From: Arthrobacter terricola
GTDB lineage: Bacteria; Actinomycetota; Actinomycetes; Actinomycetales; Micrococcaceae
DNA: 64,000 nucleotides
Direction: 5' to 3'
Assembly: GCF_004354015.1 (NCBI RefSeq)
Contig: NZ_SMRU01000008.1
Coordinates: forward strand, 62,001 to 126,000
Shown here piece after piece: positions 46,908 through 55,749 of this stretch. Position 1 is the first letter of the stretch. Every line of letters starts with the position of its first letter. A model generated the notes under the pieces. That model saw nothing but the letters and a program-made list of their open reading frames with translations, was not told the origin of the DNA and searched no databases. The position numbers and the translations under genes are program-made.

Positions 46908-48263
46908 TTAGGCAGCGACTTGTTCAGCCCTGTGGGCAACAGCTTGCGGCCGCCGGGCGGCGTCGCTGATCCGCAGCAAGAGCGCCACGATGATCCAGTT
47001 GGCGAGCAGGGAGGAACCGCCTGCGGAAAGGAACGGTGTGGTGAGTCCCGTGAGGGGAATGAGGCGGGTAACGCCGCCAATGATGATGAAGCACTGAAGG
47101 GCCATGGAGAAGGACAACCCACAGGCAAGGAGCTTCCCGAAGGCATCCCGGATGCCCAACGCGGCCCGGAAGCCGCGGGTGAACAGCAGAAGATACAGCA
47201 AGACAATGGCGAACAGCCCCACCAGGCCGAGCTCTTCACCCATGGACGCGATGATCATGTCGCTGTTGGCGAACGGAACAAGGTCGGGGCTTCCGAGGCC
47301 CAGCCCCTTGCCGATGAGTCCGCCGTCGGCCATGCCGAAAAGGCCTTGGACGATCTGGGCGCTGCCACCAGGGAAACGGGTGAAGACTTGTGGATCGAAG
47401 GCGTTCGCCCAAGCGTCGATACGTAGGCCCACGTGGGAGAAGATCTTCGCCGCGGCGTATCCGCCTAAAACAATCAGCACGAGCCCCAGGACCAGCCAGC
47501 TGGCGCGGCTCGTGGCCACATAGATCATCACCAGGAACAAGCCGAAGAGCAGGATCGACATACCGAGATCGTGCTGGAAGACCAGCACCGCAACACTCGC
47601 CGCCCAGGCAGTGATCATCGGACCGGTGTCCTTGACGCGCGGAAATTGCAGGCGGCCGAACTTCCGTCCCGCCAGGAGGATCAAGTCGCGGTTGGACGAC
47701 AAATACCCTGCGAAGAAGATGGCCAGCGTGATTTTGACGATCTCGCCCGGCTGGAATTGCAGGGGTCCAAGGCGAATCCAGACATTCGCGCCATTGATGT
47801 CGCCGGCGGATATCCCGGGGACGAGGGGAAGGATGAGAAGGGCGCCGCTGACCGCAAGCGAAATGAAGGTGTACCTGCGAAGGATCCGGTGATCCTTCAA
47901 CAGCCATAGGACGGTGCCGGCTACCAATACCGAGACGATGGTCCACGTCATTTGGTTAGTGCCGGCCGAGCTACCTGTGGAGGCATCGAGCCGCCGGATC
48001 ATCGCTATGCCAAGGCCGTTCAGTGCGACGACAATCGGGAGGATCACCGGATCCGCGTACCGTGCCCGGAACCGCAGGACAATGTGGAAAGCCGCTGCCA
48101 ACGCCGTCAAGGTCGCGGACTGGATCCAAAACCCGGCGTCCACGGCTTGCTTCTTGTCCACATTGGTCATGGCAAGTGCTCCGATGCCCACACCAAGCGC
48201 CAGTATCAGCAGCACCAACTCCACGTTCCGGCGGGGCTTCGCCTCAACGGCTTGCTGGCTCAT
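46908..48263 (-). CDS. rodA: FtsW/RodA/SpoVE family peptidoglycan glycosyltransferase (orphan paralogue)
   Basis: A 451-residue SEDS protein with about 12 helices, which polymerises lipid II. The family signature includes GISAGDINGANVWIRLGPL, FQPGEIVKITLAIFFAGYL and the C-terminal GLTTPFLSAGGSSLLANW. It closely resembles the rodA at 58997-60364 across its length, starting from the shared KPRRNVELVLLILAL. Unlike that copy it has no PBP or kinase neighbours and stands alone between two DnaA-box clusters. GAAAGAGGAC precedes the ATG. It is probably a second elongation glycosyltransferase, or one used under other conditions. Confidence 0.93.
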   Translation of the reverse strand: MSQQAVEAKPRRNVELVLLILALGVGIGALAMTNVDKKQAVDAGFWIQSATLTALAAAFHIVLRFRARYADPVILPIVVALNGLGIAMIRRLDASTGSSAGTNQMTWTIVSVLVAGTVLWLLKDHRILRRYTFISLAVSGALLILPLVPGISAGDINGANVWIRLGPLQFQPGEIVKITLAIFFAGYLSSNRDLILLAGRKFGRLQFPRVKDTGPMITAWAASVAVLVFQHDLGMSILLFGLFLVMIYVATSRASWLVLGLVLIVLGGYAAAKIFSHVGLRIDAWANAFDPQVFTRFPGGSAQIVQGLFGMADGGLIGKGLGLGSPDLVPFANSDMIIASMGEELGLVGLFAIVLLYLLLFTRGFRAALGIRDAFGKLLACGLSFSMALQCFIIIGGVTRLIPLTGLTTPFLSAGGSSLLANWIIVALLLRISDAARRPQAVAHRAEQVAA

Positions 48264-48433
48264 CGTGGTCCTCTTTCATGGAATTCAGGCAGGCAGGGCC
48301 CATCCTTGGCTCAGTGGGCCATGATAGACCCCCAATCTGGACGTGGCCGGGAAGGAAGCTTCGCGGTGGTCGGCCAAGCCCGAATTGAAGTTCTCAATCC
48401 CTGCGCGATGAACTCTCCATGAACCTGCGGACA

Positions 48434-48587
48434 CTATCCACAGCGTTGTTCACATTGGGTATAACTACACACCCGTGGGGGATAAGGCACCCTTCCACTT
48501 CAACGCCGGGGATTTCCTCCCCAACTCCGTGGATGTCCACATGAATTGTCCACACCTGTGGATAAAGTTACGCACTTCTGTGGACAG
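48434..48587. other. DnaA-box cluster D upstream of the orphan rodA
   Basis: CTATCCACA (48434), TTGTTCACA (48446), TTGTCCACA (48546), TGTGGATAA (48557) and TGTGGACAG (48579). GTCCACACCTGTGGATAA at 48548 is identical to the stretch at 46630 in cluster C, pointing to common ancestry. The 338 bp between rodA and tag hold no gene and should include the rodA promoter. Confidence 0.68.
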
Positions 48588-48601
48588 GGTGTGGGGACAC
48601 C

Positions 48602-49204
48602 TCAGGTCCAGACGCCCGAGCTGCCACGGCGATGGCTGTCCACGAAATGGGTGTCGATGATGCCGATGGCTTCCATCAACGCATACATGGTGGTGGGACC
48701 TACGAATGCGAAGCCCTTCTTCCGGAGGGCTTTGGAAAGCGCGACCGACTCCGGCGACTGGGTGGCGAGATCGGCGAAAGTCAGCGGTTCCGGCGTTGAA
48801 TCCGGCTGGAAGGACCAGACAAAATCCACCAATCCGCCCTCGCTGCGCAAGGCAATGGTCGCCTTCGCGTTAGTGATCGCAGCGCGGATCTTGAGGCGGT
48901 TGCGCACGATTCCCGGGTCGAGCATGAGCCGTTCCACATCTGCCTCGGAGAATGCAGCGACGCTGTCCGGATGGAAGTCCAGGAAGGCGGTCCGGAAGGC
49001 TTCCCGCTTGCGCAAGATGGTTGCCCATGAAAGTCCGGCCTGGAATCCTTCGAGGCTGATGCGCTCGTAGAGGCCTTGTTCGTCGCGCACCGGCATGCCC
49101 CACTCATGGTCGTAGTACTCACGCATGAGCGGATCGGTGGACGCCCAAGGCGGCCTGGCAAGCCCGTCATCTCCGATGATGGCGCCGTTCTCGGACGGGG
49201 TCAT
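48602..49204 (-). CDS. tag: DNA-3-methyladenine glycosylase I
   Basis: A 200-residue glycosylase that removes N3-methyladenine from DNA. Family motifs are YYDHEWGMPV, LFERISLEGFQAGLSW-like YERISLEGFQAGLSWATIL, and the C-terminal FVGPTTMYALMEAIG with HFVDSH, whose Cys/His set in E. coli Tag binds zinc. The ATG at 49204 has GGAGGA seven bases upstream. It lies next to the alkylation-repair operon in the same orientation with a 79 bp gap, so a repair neighbourhood is clear. Confidence 0.92.
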   Translation of the reverse strand: MTPSENGAIIGDDGLARPPWASTDPLMREYYDHEWGMPVRDEQGLYERISLEGFQAGLSWATILRKREAFRTAFLDFHPDSVAAFSEADVERLMLDPGIVRNRLKIRAAITNAKATIALRSEGGLVDFVWSFQPDSTPEPLTFADLATQSPESVALSKALRKKGFAFVGPTTMYALMEAIGIIDTHFVDSHRRGSSGVWT

Positions 49205-49283
49205 TGATTCCTCCACGGGGTCAGGGCTTCGTCCACCGGTTCAGGGCTTCGGACAGGGGTGGTGTTGATATTGTGCCTCGGCC

Positions 49284-49979
49284 CTACGACATTCCAGTGA
49301 CCCGCATCGTGATGTTGATCCGGCCTCCGGGTAATCCACAGCCCTCAGGAGCCGTACCCGGAAGCACTTTCGTGACGCCATGGAACGCGAAACGGGAGGC
49401 GCCGCCGAATACGAACAAGTCACCCGAAGACAATTCGACGTCCGTGTACGGCTTGTTGCGGGTCGCCGTGTTCCCAAACCGGAAGACGCAACTGTCCCCG
49501 ATGCTGAGTGACACTACCGGCGCCCGGGACTTTTCGTCCTTGTCCTGATGCATGCCCATCTTCGCGGCATCGTCGTAGAAATTCACAAGGGCCGTGTCCG
49601 GAGCGTAGTTCGCCGCTTCGCCTTCGTCTCCGTACGCCTCGAAAAGCGCCTTGCGTCCCAGCCTCACCATCCAGTCGGGAAAGTCCAGGACCCTCCGGCC
49701 GTTGACGTCGAAGGCCTCGCGTGTGTACATGTACGGTTGCCAATGCCAGCCCAAGCAAACAGTTCGGACGGACATCGGGTGCCCGCCGGGCAGCATAGCT
49801 GCCCGCAGCGGGACCGGACCTTGGGTCCACTCGACGAAACGGGCAGCGATCCACCGTTGCTGCTCAAGGCTCAGCCAGCCCGGGACATGGACCGCGCCGG
49901 GAGCGATGACGCGTGGTCCGGCGTCGTCCGCTTCAGGGACCTCAAGCGGAAACAACGGTTCCATCCACTCCGAACTCAT
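49284..49979 (-). CDS. alkB: AlkB-type alkylated-DNA dioxygenase
   Basis: A 231-residue Fe(II)/2-oxoglutarate dioxygenase that oxidatively reverses 1-methyladenine and 3-methylcytosine. Iron ligands are His144 and Asp146 in MGMHQDKDE, and His200 in RFAFHGV. The 2-oxoglutarate arginines are in GGRINITMRVTG (Arg220, Arg226). The segment RTVCLGWHWQPYMYTR matches the substrate lid. The start overlaps the ogt stop by 4 bp (ATGA), making it the last gene of the operon. Confidence 0.95.
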   Translation of the reverse strand: MSSEWMEPLFPLEVPEADDAGPRVIAPGAVHVPGWLSLEQQRWIAARFVEWTQGPVPLRAAMLPGGHPMSVRTVCLGWHWQPYMYTREAFDVNGRRVLDFPDWMVRLGRKALFEAYGDEGEAANYAPDTALVNFYDDAAKMGMHQDKDEKSRAPVVSLSIGDSCVFRFGNTATRNKPYTDVELSSGDLFVFGGASRFAFHGVTKVLPGTAPEGCGLPGGRINITMRVTGMS

Positions 49980-50596
49980 GCTGCCTCGAGCTCAAGCAGG
50001 GTGCGTTTGGCATCGATCCCGCCAAGGTAGTTTCCCAGCGAGCCGTCGGATTTGACCACCCGGTGGCAAGGCACGATCACCGGCAGCGGGTTGGTGGCAC
50101 ACGCCGTGCCGACGGCGCGCACTGCCCGTGGACTTCCGGTGGCGAGGGCGACTTCCGCGTAGCTTTCGGTTCTTCCGTATGCGATGTGCGGCAAGTGCTG
50201 CAGGACGCTTAGGCGGAATCCACGCGAGAGGCTGAGATCCAGAGGCAAGTCGAACAGTCGGCGTTTTCCGGCAAAGTACTCGTCCAGTTCGCGGGCCGCC
50301 GGATCCAGCCGGGCCGCGGACCGCAGGATCCGCGGACTGAGCTTCTCCGCGAGGCGCTGCAACACGGCGTCGTGGTCTTCCGCGGCGAATGCGACCCGCA
50401 CCATTCCGCGTTCCGTTGCGGCGAGCAGCAACGGACCAAGCGGCGAGTCTACTGTCCGGTAGGCGATATCGAGGGTGTGCTCGCCGGCGGCGGCCGTCGC
50501 CAGGCGATCGTGGAGGCGGGACATGACAGCTGGATCCTCCGGATCCAGGGAACTGAGGAGCGCCGCGATCTCCGCGTCGCTATGGTCGAGGGTCAT
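49976..50596 (-). CDS. ogt: Methylated-DNA-[protein]-cysteine methyltransferase with extra N-terminal segment
   Basis: A 206-residue suicide methyltransferase. The acceptor is Cys177 in VIVPCHRVV, preceded by AVGTACATNPLP. Compared with the 169-residue paralogue at 51.1-51.6 kb it has about 40 extra N-terminal residues (HSDAEIAALLSSLDPEDPAV) and a sequence more diverged from Ogt. It overlaps the upstream sigma-factor stop and the downstream alkB start by 4 bp each. The co-encoding suggests it may sense methylation and report to the sigma factor; that role is speculation. Confidence 0.9.
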   Translation of the reverse strand: MTLDHSDAEIAALLSSLDPEDPAVMSRLHDRLATAAAGEHTLDIAYRTVDSPLGPLLLAATERGMVRVAFAAEDHDAVLQRLAEKLSPRILRSAARLDPAARELDEYFAGKRRLFDLPLDLSLSRGFRLSVLQHLPHIAYGRTESYAEVALATGSPRAVRAVGTACATNPLPVIVPCHRVVKSDGSLGNYLGGIDAKRTLLELEAA

Positions 50597-51090
50597 CGGG
50601 AACCGTCCTTCAAGGAATTGTCGACAAGGAGGGACCGCAAGGCCTTGACGCCGTCGGCACCCGCCCGGCGCGCGGCCTCGGGAGTTCCGCCAAGGAGCGC
50701 GGCGACCTCTTTATAAGGGAGCCCGCCGAAGTAGTGGTACGCGACGGCCTGGCGCTGTTTCGGCGGGAGGTGCCCGACGGCGTCGAGCACCTCCGGGTGG
50801 CCGTCGCCCGGGATGCCCAATCCGGACGGGCGCACTGGCAGCTCGTCGACAGGAAGGGGCCGGCGGTTCCGGGCCCGCAGGATATCGATCGATTTTCGAT
50901 GGGCGATGGTGACGAGCCAGGCTTGGACGTCGGCGTCAACCGGAAGCTCCGGGTAAGCCTTCAACGCCGAAAGGAAGGTCTCCGACCAGCCATCCTCGGC
51001 GTCGTGGGCGCCAAGCAGCGCACGGCACACGCGCAAAACCGTAGGCCCGTGATCCTTCACGAGCACCTCGAACGGCTTCTTGCGCTCCAT
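50593..51090 (-). CDS. ECF-type RNA polymerase sigma factor
   Basis: A 165-residue sigma-70 family protein. Region 2 spans about 15-80 with DAEDGWSETFLSALKAYPEL, then WLVTIAHRKSIDILRAR. Region 4 is LPPKQRQAVAYHYFGGLPYK followed by EVAALLGGTPEAARR. No anti-sigma gene with a zinc motif is adjacent. The start overlaps the stop of the upstream ogt (TGATG) and the stop overlaps the next gene, so it is embedded in the repair operon and probably drives its own expression or a wider alkylation response. Confidence 0.9.
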   Translation of the reverse strand: MERKKPFEVLVKDHGPTVLRVCRALLGAHDAEDGWSETFLSALKAYPELPVDADVQAWLVTIAHRKSIDILRARNRRPLPVDELPVRPSGLGIPGDGHPEVLDAVGHLPPKQRQAVAYHYFGGLPYKEVAALLGGTPEAARRAGADGVKALRSLLVDNSLKDGSR

Positions 51091-51599
51091 CAGAAAAGCT
51101 TGCTTTCCTTTGCGGCCGCGGGCTCCTCTAGCTCCAGGAGGAACCGCTTGTTCTTGAGGCCGCCCGCATAGCCAGTGAGCCGCCCGTCGTGCCCGACCAC
51201 CCGGTGGCAGGGTATGACGATGCTCAGCGGATTGCGGCCCACGGCAGAGCCGACTGCTTGGGAAAGGTTGCGGTCGCCGAGTTCCTTGGCCAGTTCGCCG
51301 TAACTGACGGTTTCCCCATACGGAATGCTTTCAAGGCGCGACCAGACCTTCTCCTGGAACGGATTGCCGGACGCCTTGTAGGGGACGTCGAACGCCGTCC
51401 TTTGGCCGTCGAGGTATTCGTTAAGCTCTAAGGCGGCTTGCCGGAAGACGGGGTCGTCGGCGCCGGTGGGCTCGCCGAAGAATTCCGGAGGCGGCATATG
51501 CCAGTGACCTTCGAAGAAAATCCCCGTCAGCAGTTCACCCTGGGCTGTCAGCGTCAGCCGGCCCAAGGGCGAATCAATGGTGGTGTGCCTGGTACTCAT
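51090..51599 (-). CDS. ogt: Methylated-DNA-[protein]-cysteine methyltransferase (Ogt)
   Basis: A 169-residue enzyme that transfers O6-alkyl groups from guanine to its own cysteine. The acceptor is Cys131 in SIVIPCHRVVG. The helix NPLSIV and the Asn/Arg hinge in AVGSAVGRNPLS are canonical, as is PYGETVSYGELA. It is the first gene of the leftward ogt-sigma-ogt-alkB operon; its stop overlaps the sigma factor start. Confidence 0.95.
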   Translation of the reverse strand: MSTRHTTIDSPLGRLTLTAQGELLTGIFFEGHWHMPPPEFFGEPTGADDPVFRQAALELNEYLDGQRTAFDVPYKASGNPFQEKVWSRLESIPYGETVSYGELAKELGDRNLSQAVGSAVGRNPLSIVIPCHRVVGHDGRLTGYAGGLKNKRFLLELEEPAAAKESKLF

Positions 51600-51653
51600 G
51601 CCTAGTAGACGATCCAGGCGGCCGAAATGTGAGCCCGTCTCTGAGGAACGTTC

Positions 51654-51905
51654 CTAGGAACGCCAGCGAGTGGTCATTAGGAAGCCGACGATTGCGACTC
51701 CGAAGCCCGCCACGATGTTCCAGGACTGCCATGCCGGAATGGGCAGTTGGCCGCTGGTGATGTAGTACGTGATGATCCACAACAGACCGATGATCATGAG
51801 GCCGAACATGACCGGCTTGTACCAAACCGGGTTCGGCTTGTACTGGTGAGTTGTTGTTGCCTCGTTGGGACGGGGGGTCCTCTTGCGGGGCTTCGACTCG
51901 GGCAC
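51654..51905 (-). CDS. crgA: Cell division protein CrgA
   Basis: An 83-residue protein with two TM helices (MFGLMIIGLLWIITYYI near 33-49 and WNIVAGFGVAIVGFLM near 61-76) and a basic Pro/Arg-rich N-terminus, as in actinobacterial CrgA, which recruits septal wall enzymes in mycobacteria and Streptomyces. GTG at 51905 follows AAGGAGG. It is divergent from the sortase gene, and near the PknA/PknB operon as in other actinobacteria. Confidence 0.95.
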   Translation of the reverse strand: MPESKPRKRTPRPNEATTTHQYKPNPVWYKPVMFGLMIIGLLWIITYYITSGQLPIPAWQSWNIVAGFGVAIVGFLMTTRWRS

Positions 51906-52076
51906 GGATCCTCCTTGGCCGGCTGAATGAAAGGCCGCGTCGGCTTGATATCCTGCAGGAAGGAAAATTCCAGCGGTCTCGGCGCGGCAATTCCGGGTTC
52001 GTACTAGCACTCAAGTCTAGCGGGATTTCGGCGGCGGCTCGTCGTCGGACGTCCGCGCCGGTGAAGAGGAGATCCA

Positions 52077-52922
52077 GTGGCGCAGCAGCAGACGGAGCAC
52101 GCCGCTGCCGTGCCCGACGACGGCAATGGGACGGGTGCCGGAGGTTCCGGGCGGCGGCGCTCGGCACGGCGGAAGAAAAACCGGACCACTGGCGACGTCG
52201 TGCGCAAGGTGGTCCAGGTTTTTGGCGAACTCCTCCTCACCGCGGGCCTCGTGCTATTGCTCTTCGTCGCGTATGAGCTGTGGTGGACCAACGTCGAAGC
52301 CGATGCGAAGCAGAGCCAGGCCATTCAAGGGTTCGCCAAGGACTTCGCGGGTCCTGTCACTCCGCCCGCCCCCACCACAGCAAGTGCTCCCGACTACGGA
52401 AAGCCTGTGGTTGCGCCTGCCCCTGCGCACGGCGGCATGATCGGCATTATGTATATTCCCCGTTTCGGAGCGGACTATTCCCGGCCCATCATGGAGGGAA
52501 CCGGCTCCGACATCCTGGACACCCTGGGTCTTGGCCACTATCCAAGCACCAGCATGCCCGGTGCGCCCGGGAACTTCGCGGTCGCGGGACACCGGCAGAC
52601 GCACGGAGCCGTGCTGGACAACATCCACCTGCTGGTTCCCGGGGACAAGATCTACGTACAAACCCAGGACGGCTATTACACGTACGTCTTCCGTAACAAC
52701 GAGATCGTGTTGCCTTCCCGGACCGACGTCCTCCTACCCGTCCCCACCCAGCCGGGAGCGACGCCAACTGAAAGCTACCTCACTATGACCAGCTGCAATC
52801 CGCGCTTCGGCGCCCAGGAACGAATCATCGCGTATTCGCTGCTGGAGAGCTGGCAACCTGCGTCGGCAGGCCCTCCGCAGGAGATCGCCAAGCAGGTCGC
52901 CAAGACGCAGGGAAAGGGCTAG
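52077..52922 (+). CDS. Class E-type sortase
   Basis: A 281-residue membrane transpeptidase. A basic N-terminus (SARRKKNRTT) is followed by a TM helix near 50-66. The catalytic domain has His in AVAGHRQTHGAVL, Cys in YLTMTSCNPRFG and Arg in AQERIIAY. The TMTSCNP motif and actinobacterial context suggest class E (LAXTG-recognising), but the substrate is not nearby. The GTG at 52077 follows GAGGAG. Confidence 0.92.
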   Translation: MAQQQTEHAAAVPDDGNGTGAGGSGRRRSARRKKNRTTGDVVRKVVQVFGELLLTAGLVLLLFVAYELWWTNVEADAKQSQAIQGFAKDFAGPVTPPAPTTASAPDYGKPVVAPAPAHGGMIGIMYIPRFGADYSRPIMEGTGSDILDTLGLGHYPSTSMPGAPGNFAVAGHRQTHGAVLDNIHLLVPGDKIYVQTQDGYYTYVFRNNEIVLPSRTDVLLPVPTQPGATPTESYLTMTSCNPRFGAQERIIAYSLLESWQPASAGPPQEIAKQVAKTQGKG

Positions 52923-52925
52923 GCA

Positions 52926-53096
52926 ATGTACGGCTGGATTTTCAAGCACCTTCCCGGGCCCTTGTGGGTGCGGATCCTGACCTCAGCGGCACTCGTGGCG
53001 TGCGCGCTCGTCCTGATGGTTCAGTTCCTGTTCCCTTGGATGTCACATTTCACCACTTTCACCGACTCAACGATTGGTTCAGCAAAGCAGCCATGA
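52926..53096 (+). CDS. 56-residue single-TM membrane protein
   Basis: The peptide begins MYGWIFKHLPGPLWVRILTS, with a TM helix of about 20 residues (AALVACALVLMVQFLFPW) and a short polar tail. It starts 3 bp after the sortase stop and its stop overlaps the next gene (ATGA), so it is part of a tight three-gene operon. The hydrophobic design and coupling make it very likely real. Function is unknown. Confidence 0.82.
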   Translation: MYGWIFKHLPGPLWVRILTSAALVACALVLMVQFLFPWMSHFTTFTDSTIGSAKQP

Positions 53097-53734
53097 GCAC
53101 AACAAAAATCCTCGTCGTGGACAACTACGACAGCTTCGTTTACACCTTGGTGGGCTACTTGCAGGAGCTCGGCGCGGAAACCACCGTGGTCCGGAACGAC
53201 GACGTGACCCTCGCTGAAGCTATCGAGCTGGCTGACGTCCGCGACGGCGTCCTGATCTCTCCCGGCCCGGGTACTCCTGCCGAAGCCGGTGTCTGCATCG
53301 AACTCATCAAATGGTGCGGAGAAAACAATAAGCCGATGTTCGGTGTGTGCCTGGGACACCAGGCGTTGGCGGAAGCCTATGGCGGAACCGTGACGCACGC
53401 GCCTGAGCTGATGCACGGAAAGACCTCGCCGGTGGAACACCAGGGCAAGAGCGTCTTCGCCGGGCTTCCCTCGCCGGTGACGGCTACCCGGTACCACTCG
53501 CTGGCCGCCGTACGGGACACGATCCCCGATGTCCTGGAAATCACCGCCGAAACAGCCGGTGGAGTGGTCATGGGCCTGCAGCACCGCACCGCCCCCTTGT
53601 GCGGGGTTCAGTTCCACCCCGAATCGGTGCTAACCGAAGGCGGGTACCTGATGTTGGGCAACTGGCTGGAGTCGCTCGGCATGTCCGGCGCCGCCGCCCG
53701 TGCGGCTACGCTCAGCCCGCTGATCCAACGCTAG
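53093..53734 (+). CDS. pabA: Class I glutamine amidotransferase (TrpG/PabA type)
   Basis: A 213-residue glutaminase subunit of anthranilate or aminodeoxychorismate synthase. The catalytic cysteine is Cys86 in FGVCLGHQALAEAYGG, and His/Glu are in GVQFHPESVLT. The N-terminal ILVVDNYDSFVYTLVGYL is typical. No TrpE or PabB partner is adjacent, so trpG versus pabA cannot be settled; this genomic place next to pknB is usual for the pabA-annotated gene in actinobacteria. Confidence 0.92.
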   Translation: MSTTKILVVDNYDSFVYTLVGYLQELGAETTVVRNDDVTLAEAIELADVRDGVLISPGPGTPAEAGVCIELIKWCGENNKPMFGVCLGHQALAEAYGGTVTHAPELMHGKTSPVEHQGKSVFAGLPSPVTATRYHSLAAVRDTIPDVLEITAETAGGVVMGLQHRTAPLCGVQFHPESVLTEGGYLMLGNWLESLGMSGAAARAATLSPLIQR

Positions 53735-53784
53735 AGGCGCTAACGGCCAGCGCTGGGGGCGCCGGCCGTCCGCTACCAGGGCGG

Positions 53785-55695
53785 TTAGCCTCCGCCTGAG
53801 CCACCGCCACGCCCGCCGCCGTGCGTGTCAGTTGGCGTCGGCGTCGGAGTGGGGGTCGGCGTCGGGGCAGGTGCCTTGGAAACCACCACGTTGATGGTCT
53901 TGCCTTGCTCCACCAAGGACTTGAAAGCATCGCTCTGGTTGGTCACCGTTCCAGGTGCCACCTGCGAGTTTTCCTGCTCGGTGACCGCAATCACCAGCCC
54001 GTTGTCCTTGAGCAAGGCCGTCGCGTCCGCGACGCTCAAGCCGACAAGCTGCGGTACGGACACTTTCCCGGTGGAGACCACCAGATCGACGGTGCTGCCG
54101 GTTGCCACCACGGCCCCGGAAGCCGGCTTGGTGCTGATAACGGAACCGGCCGGAACCGTGGGACTGTTAGCCAAGGTGCTTGATCCGCCGACAAGTCCTG
54201 CCTGGCGCAGGAGATCGCGGGCGGCTGCCTCAGTAAGTCCGTTGATGCTCGCCGGTATGGTCACGGAAGCCGGCCCGCTCGAAACATTGAGGATGACGTG
54301 CGAATTCTGTGCCACCTGCGTGCCCACGCCCGGGTCCGTACTGATGACGTTCCCTTTGGCGACGGTATCGTTCGGAACTGTCCGTGACTCGGGGCTGAGG
54401 CTCGCACTGTACAGCGCTTGCAAGGCCATGGCCTCGCTCATGCCGGCTACCTGGGGTATTGCGACCGTGGGCGGAGGCGCGGGCTTCTGGTTGACCGTGA
54501 CGTAGAGCCAGAGTCCGCCGCCGGCCAGGACCAGAAGCGTGAGGATGACCAGTACTGCAGCCCACGCACGACGGCGGGACTTCTGCCGGGCGGTCCGCTC
54601 GCGTTCAGGGGTGAAACCAAGCGGCATGCCGCCGTCGGGCTCTGGTTCTTGATCGCTGGCCGGGTAGTCCAGAACGGTGTCCTGGTCCCGCGGACCGGAC
54701 GGGTGCGCGATCATGGTGGCGTCGGCGCCGTCGAAGAATTCGGCGCCCGCCAAACCACGACCCAATTCACTTTCGGGAATCAGCTGGGTGGCGTTGTCGG
54801 CCATTTGTCCGTCCTGGCCTGTTCCGATTGCCGGTACTGCGATGCCGTTCTTGGCAGCGCGCAAGGCACGGCGGAAGGCGGCAGCGTCCTGGAAACGGTC
54901 GGCGCGATCCTTCTGCAGGCCCTTGGCGAGGACGCTGTCCAGCGCCTCGGAAACCCCTGGGTTGAAGGTACTGGCCGCTTCAGGAATTTCGCGAACGTGC
55001 TGGTAAGCGACAGAGACAGGGCTGTCGCCGGTGAACGGTGGCCGCGACGTGAGCATTTCGAACAGCAAGCAGGCCGCCGAATAGAGGTCGCTGCGGGCGT
55101 CCACGGTTTCACCCCGGGCTTGCTCGGGCGAAAGGTATTGCGCTGTCCCCACCACGGCCTGGGTCTGGGTCATGGTCGCCGCCGAATCCGCGATGGCCCG
55201 GGCAATGCCGAAGTCCATTACCTTGACGGCATATGTGTCAATGGAGACCATGACGTTGGCCGGCTTGATGTCGCGGTGGACGATCCCGGCCTTGTGGCTG
55301 TACTCCAAGGCCCCGAGGACGCCAAGGGTGAGCTCGATGGATTGGTCGATGTCCAGTTCATTAGCCCGGATCAAGTCCCGGAGGGTACGTCCGGAAACAA
55401 ATTCCATGACGATGTACGGGACGCGGACGTCATCGCCGGGACCACCGGACATCGTGTACTCGCCGGTGTCATAGATGGCCACGATCGATGAATGGTTCAG
55501 GGCGGCCACCGCTTGGGCTTCCCGCTTGAACCGGGCATGGAACTGGGGATCGCGGGCGAGGTCGGCACGGAGCAGCTTCACCGCAACCGTCCGGCCGAGC
55601 AGGGTGTCGGTGCCTTTATAGACATCCGCCATTCCGCCACGGCCGAGCAGTTCACCGAGTTCGTACCGCCCGTTGAGGACGCGCTGGTTTGTCAT
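53785..55695 (-). CDS. pknB: Ser/Thr protein kinase PknB with PASTA domains
   Basis: A 636-residue receptor kinase. Kinase motifs: RGGMADVYKG glycine loop, Lys40 in VAVKLL, catalytic Asp142 in HRDIKPANV and DFG at 161-163. A TM helix (AAVLVILTLLVLAGGGLWLY) lies near 380. At least three extracellular PASTA domains follow (repeats of P-V-G-T and DPGVGTQV, KPASGAVV, then QENSQVAPGTV). The tail is Pro/Thr repeats. The ATG at 55695 matches PknB homologues; ATG 55743 is an alternative. PASTA domains bind muropeptides or lipid II. It is the last gene of the operon. Confidence 0.94.
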   Translation of the reverse strand: MTNQRVLNGRYELGELLGRGGMADVYKGTDTLLGRTVAVKLLRADLARDPQFHARFKREAQAVAALNHSSIVAIYDTGEYTMSGGPGDDVRVPYIVMEFVSGRTLRDLIRANELDIDQSIELTLGVLGALEYSHKAGIVHRDIKPANVMVSIDTYAVKVMDFGIARAIADSAATMTQTQAVVGTAQYLSPEQARGETVDARSDLYSAACLLFEMLTSRPPFTGDSPVSVAYQHVREIPEAASTFNPGVSEALDSVLAKGLQKDRADRFQDAAAFRRALRAAKNGIAVPAIGTGQDGQMADNATQLIPESELGRGLAGAEFFDGADATMIAHPSGPRDQDTVLDYPASDQEPEPDGGMPLGFTPERERTARQKSRRRAWAAVLVILTLLVLAGGGLWLYVTVNQKPAPPPTVAIPQVAGMSEAMALQALYSASLSPESRTVPNDTVAKGNVISTDPGVGTQVAQNSHVILNVSSGPASVTIPASINGLTEAAARDLLRQAGLVGGSSTLANSPTVPAGSVISTKPASGAVVATGSTVDLVVSTGKVSVPQLVGLSVADATALLKDNGLVIAVTEQENSQVAPGTVTNQSDAFKSLVEQGKTINVVVSKAPAPTPTPTPTPTPTDTHGGGRGGGSGGG

Positions 55696-55749
55696 GGGGG
55701 TGCTGTCCTCTCTATGGGCAGGGGTGGAACGTCCGCTTGGCATAATGAC

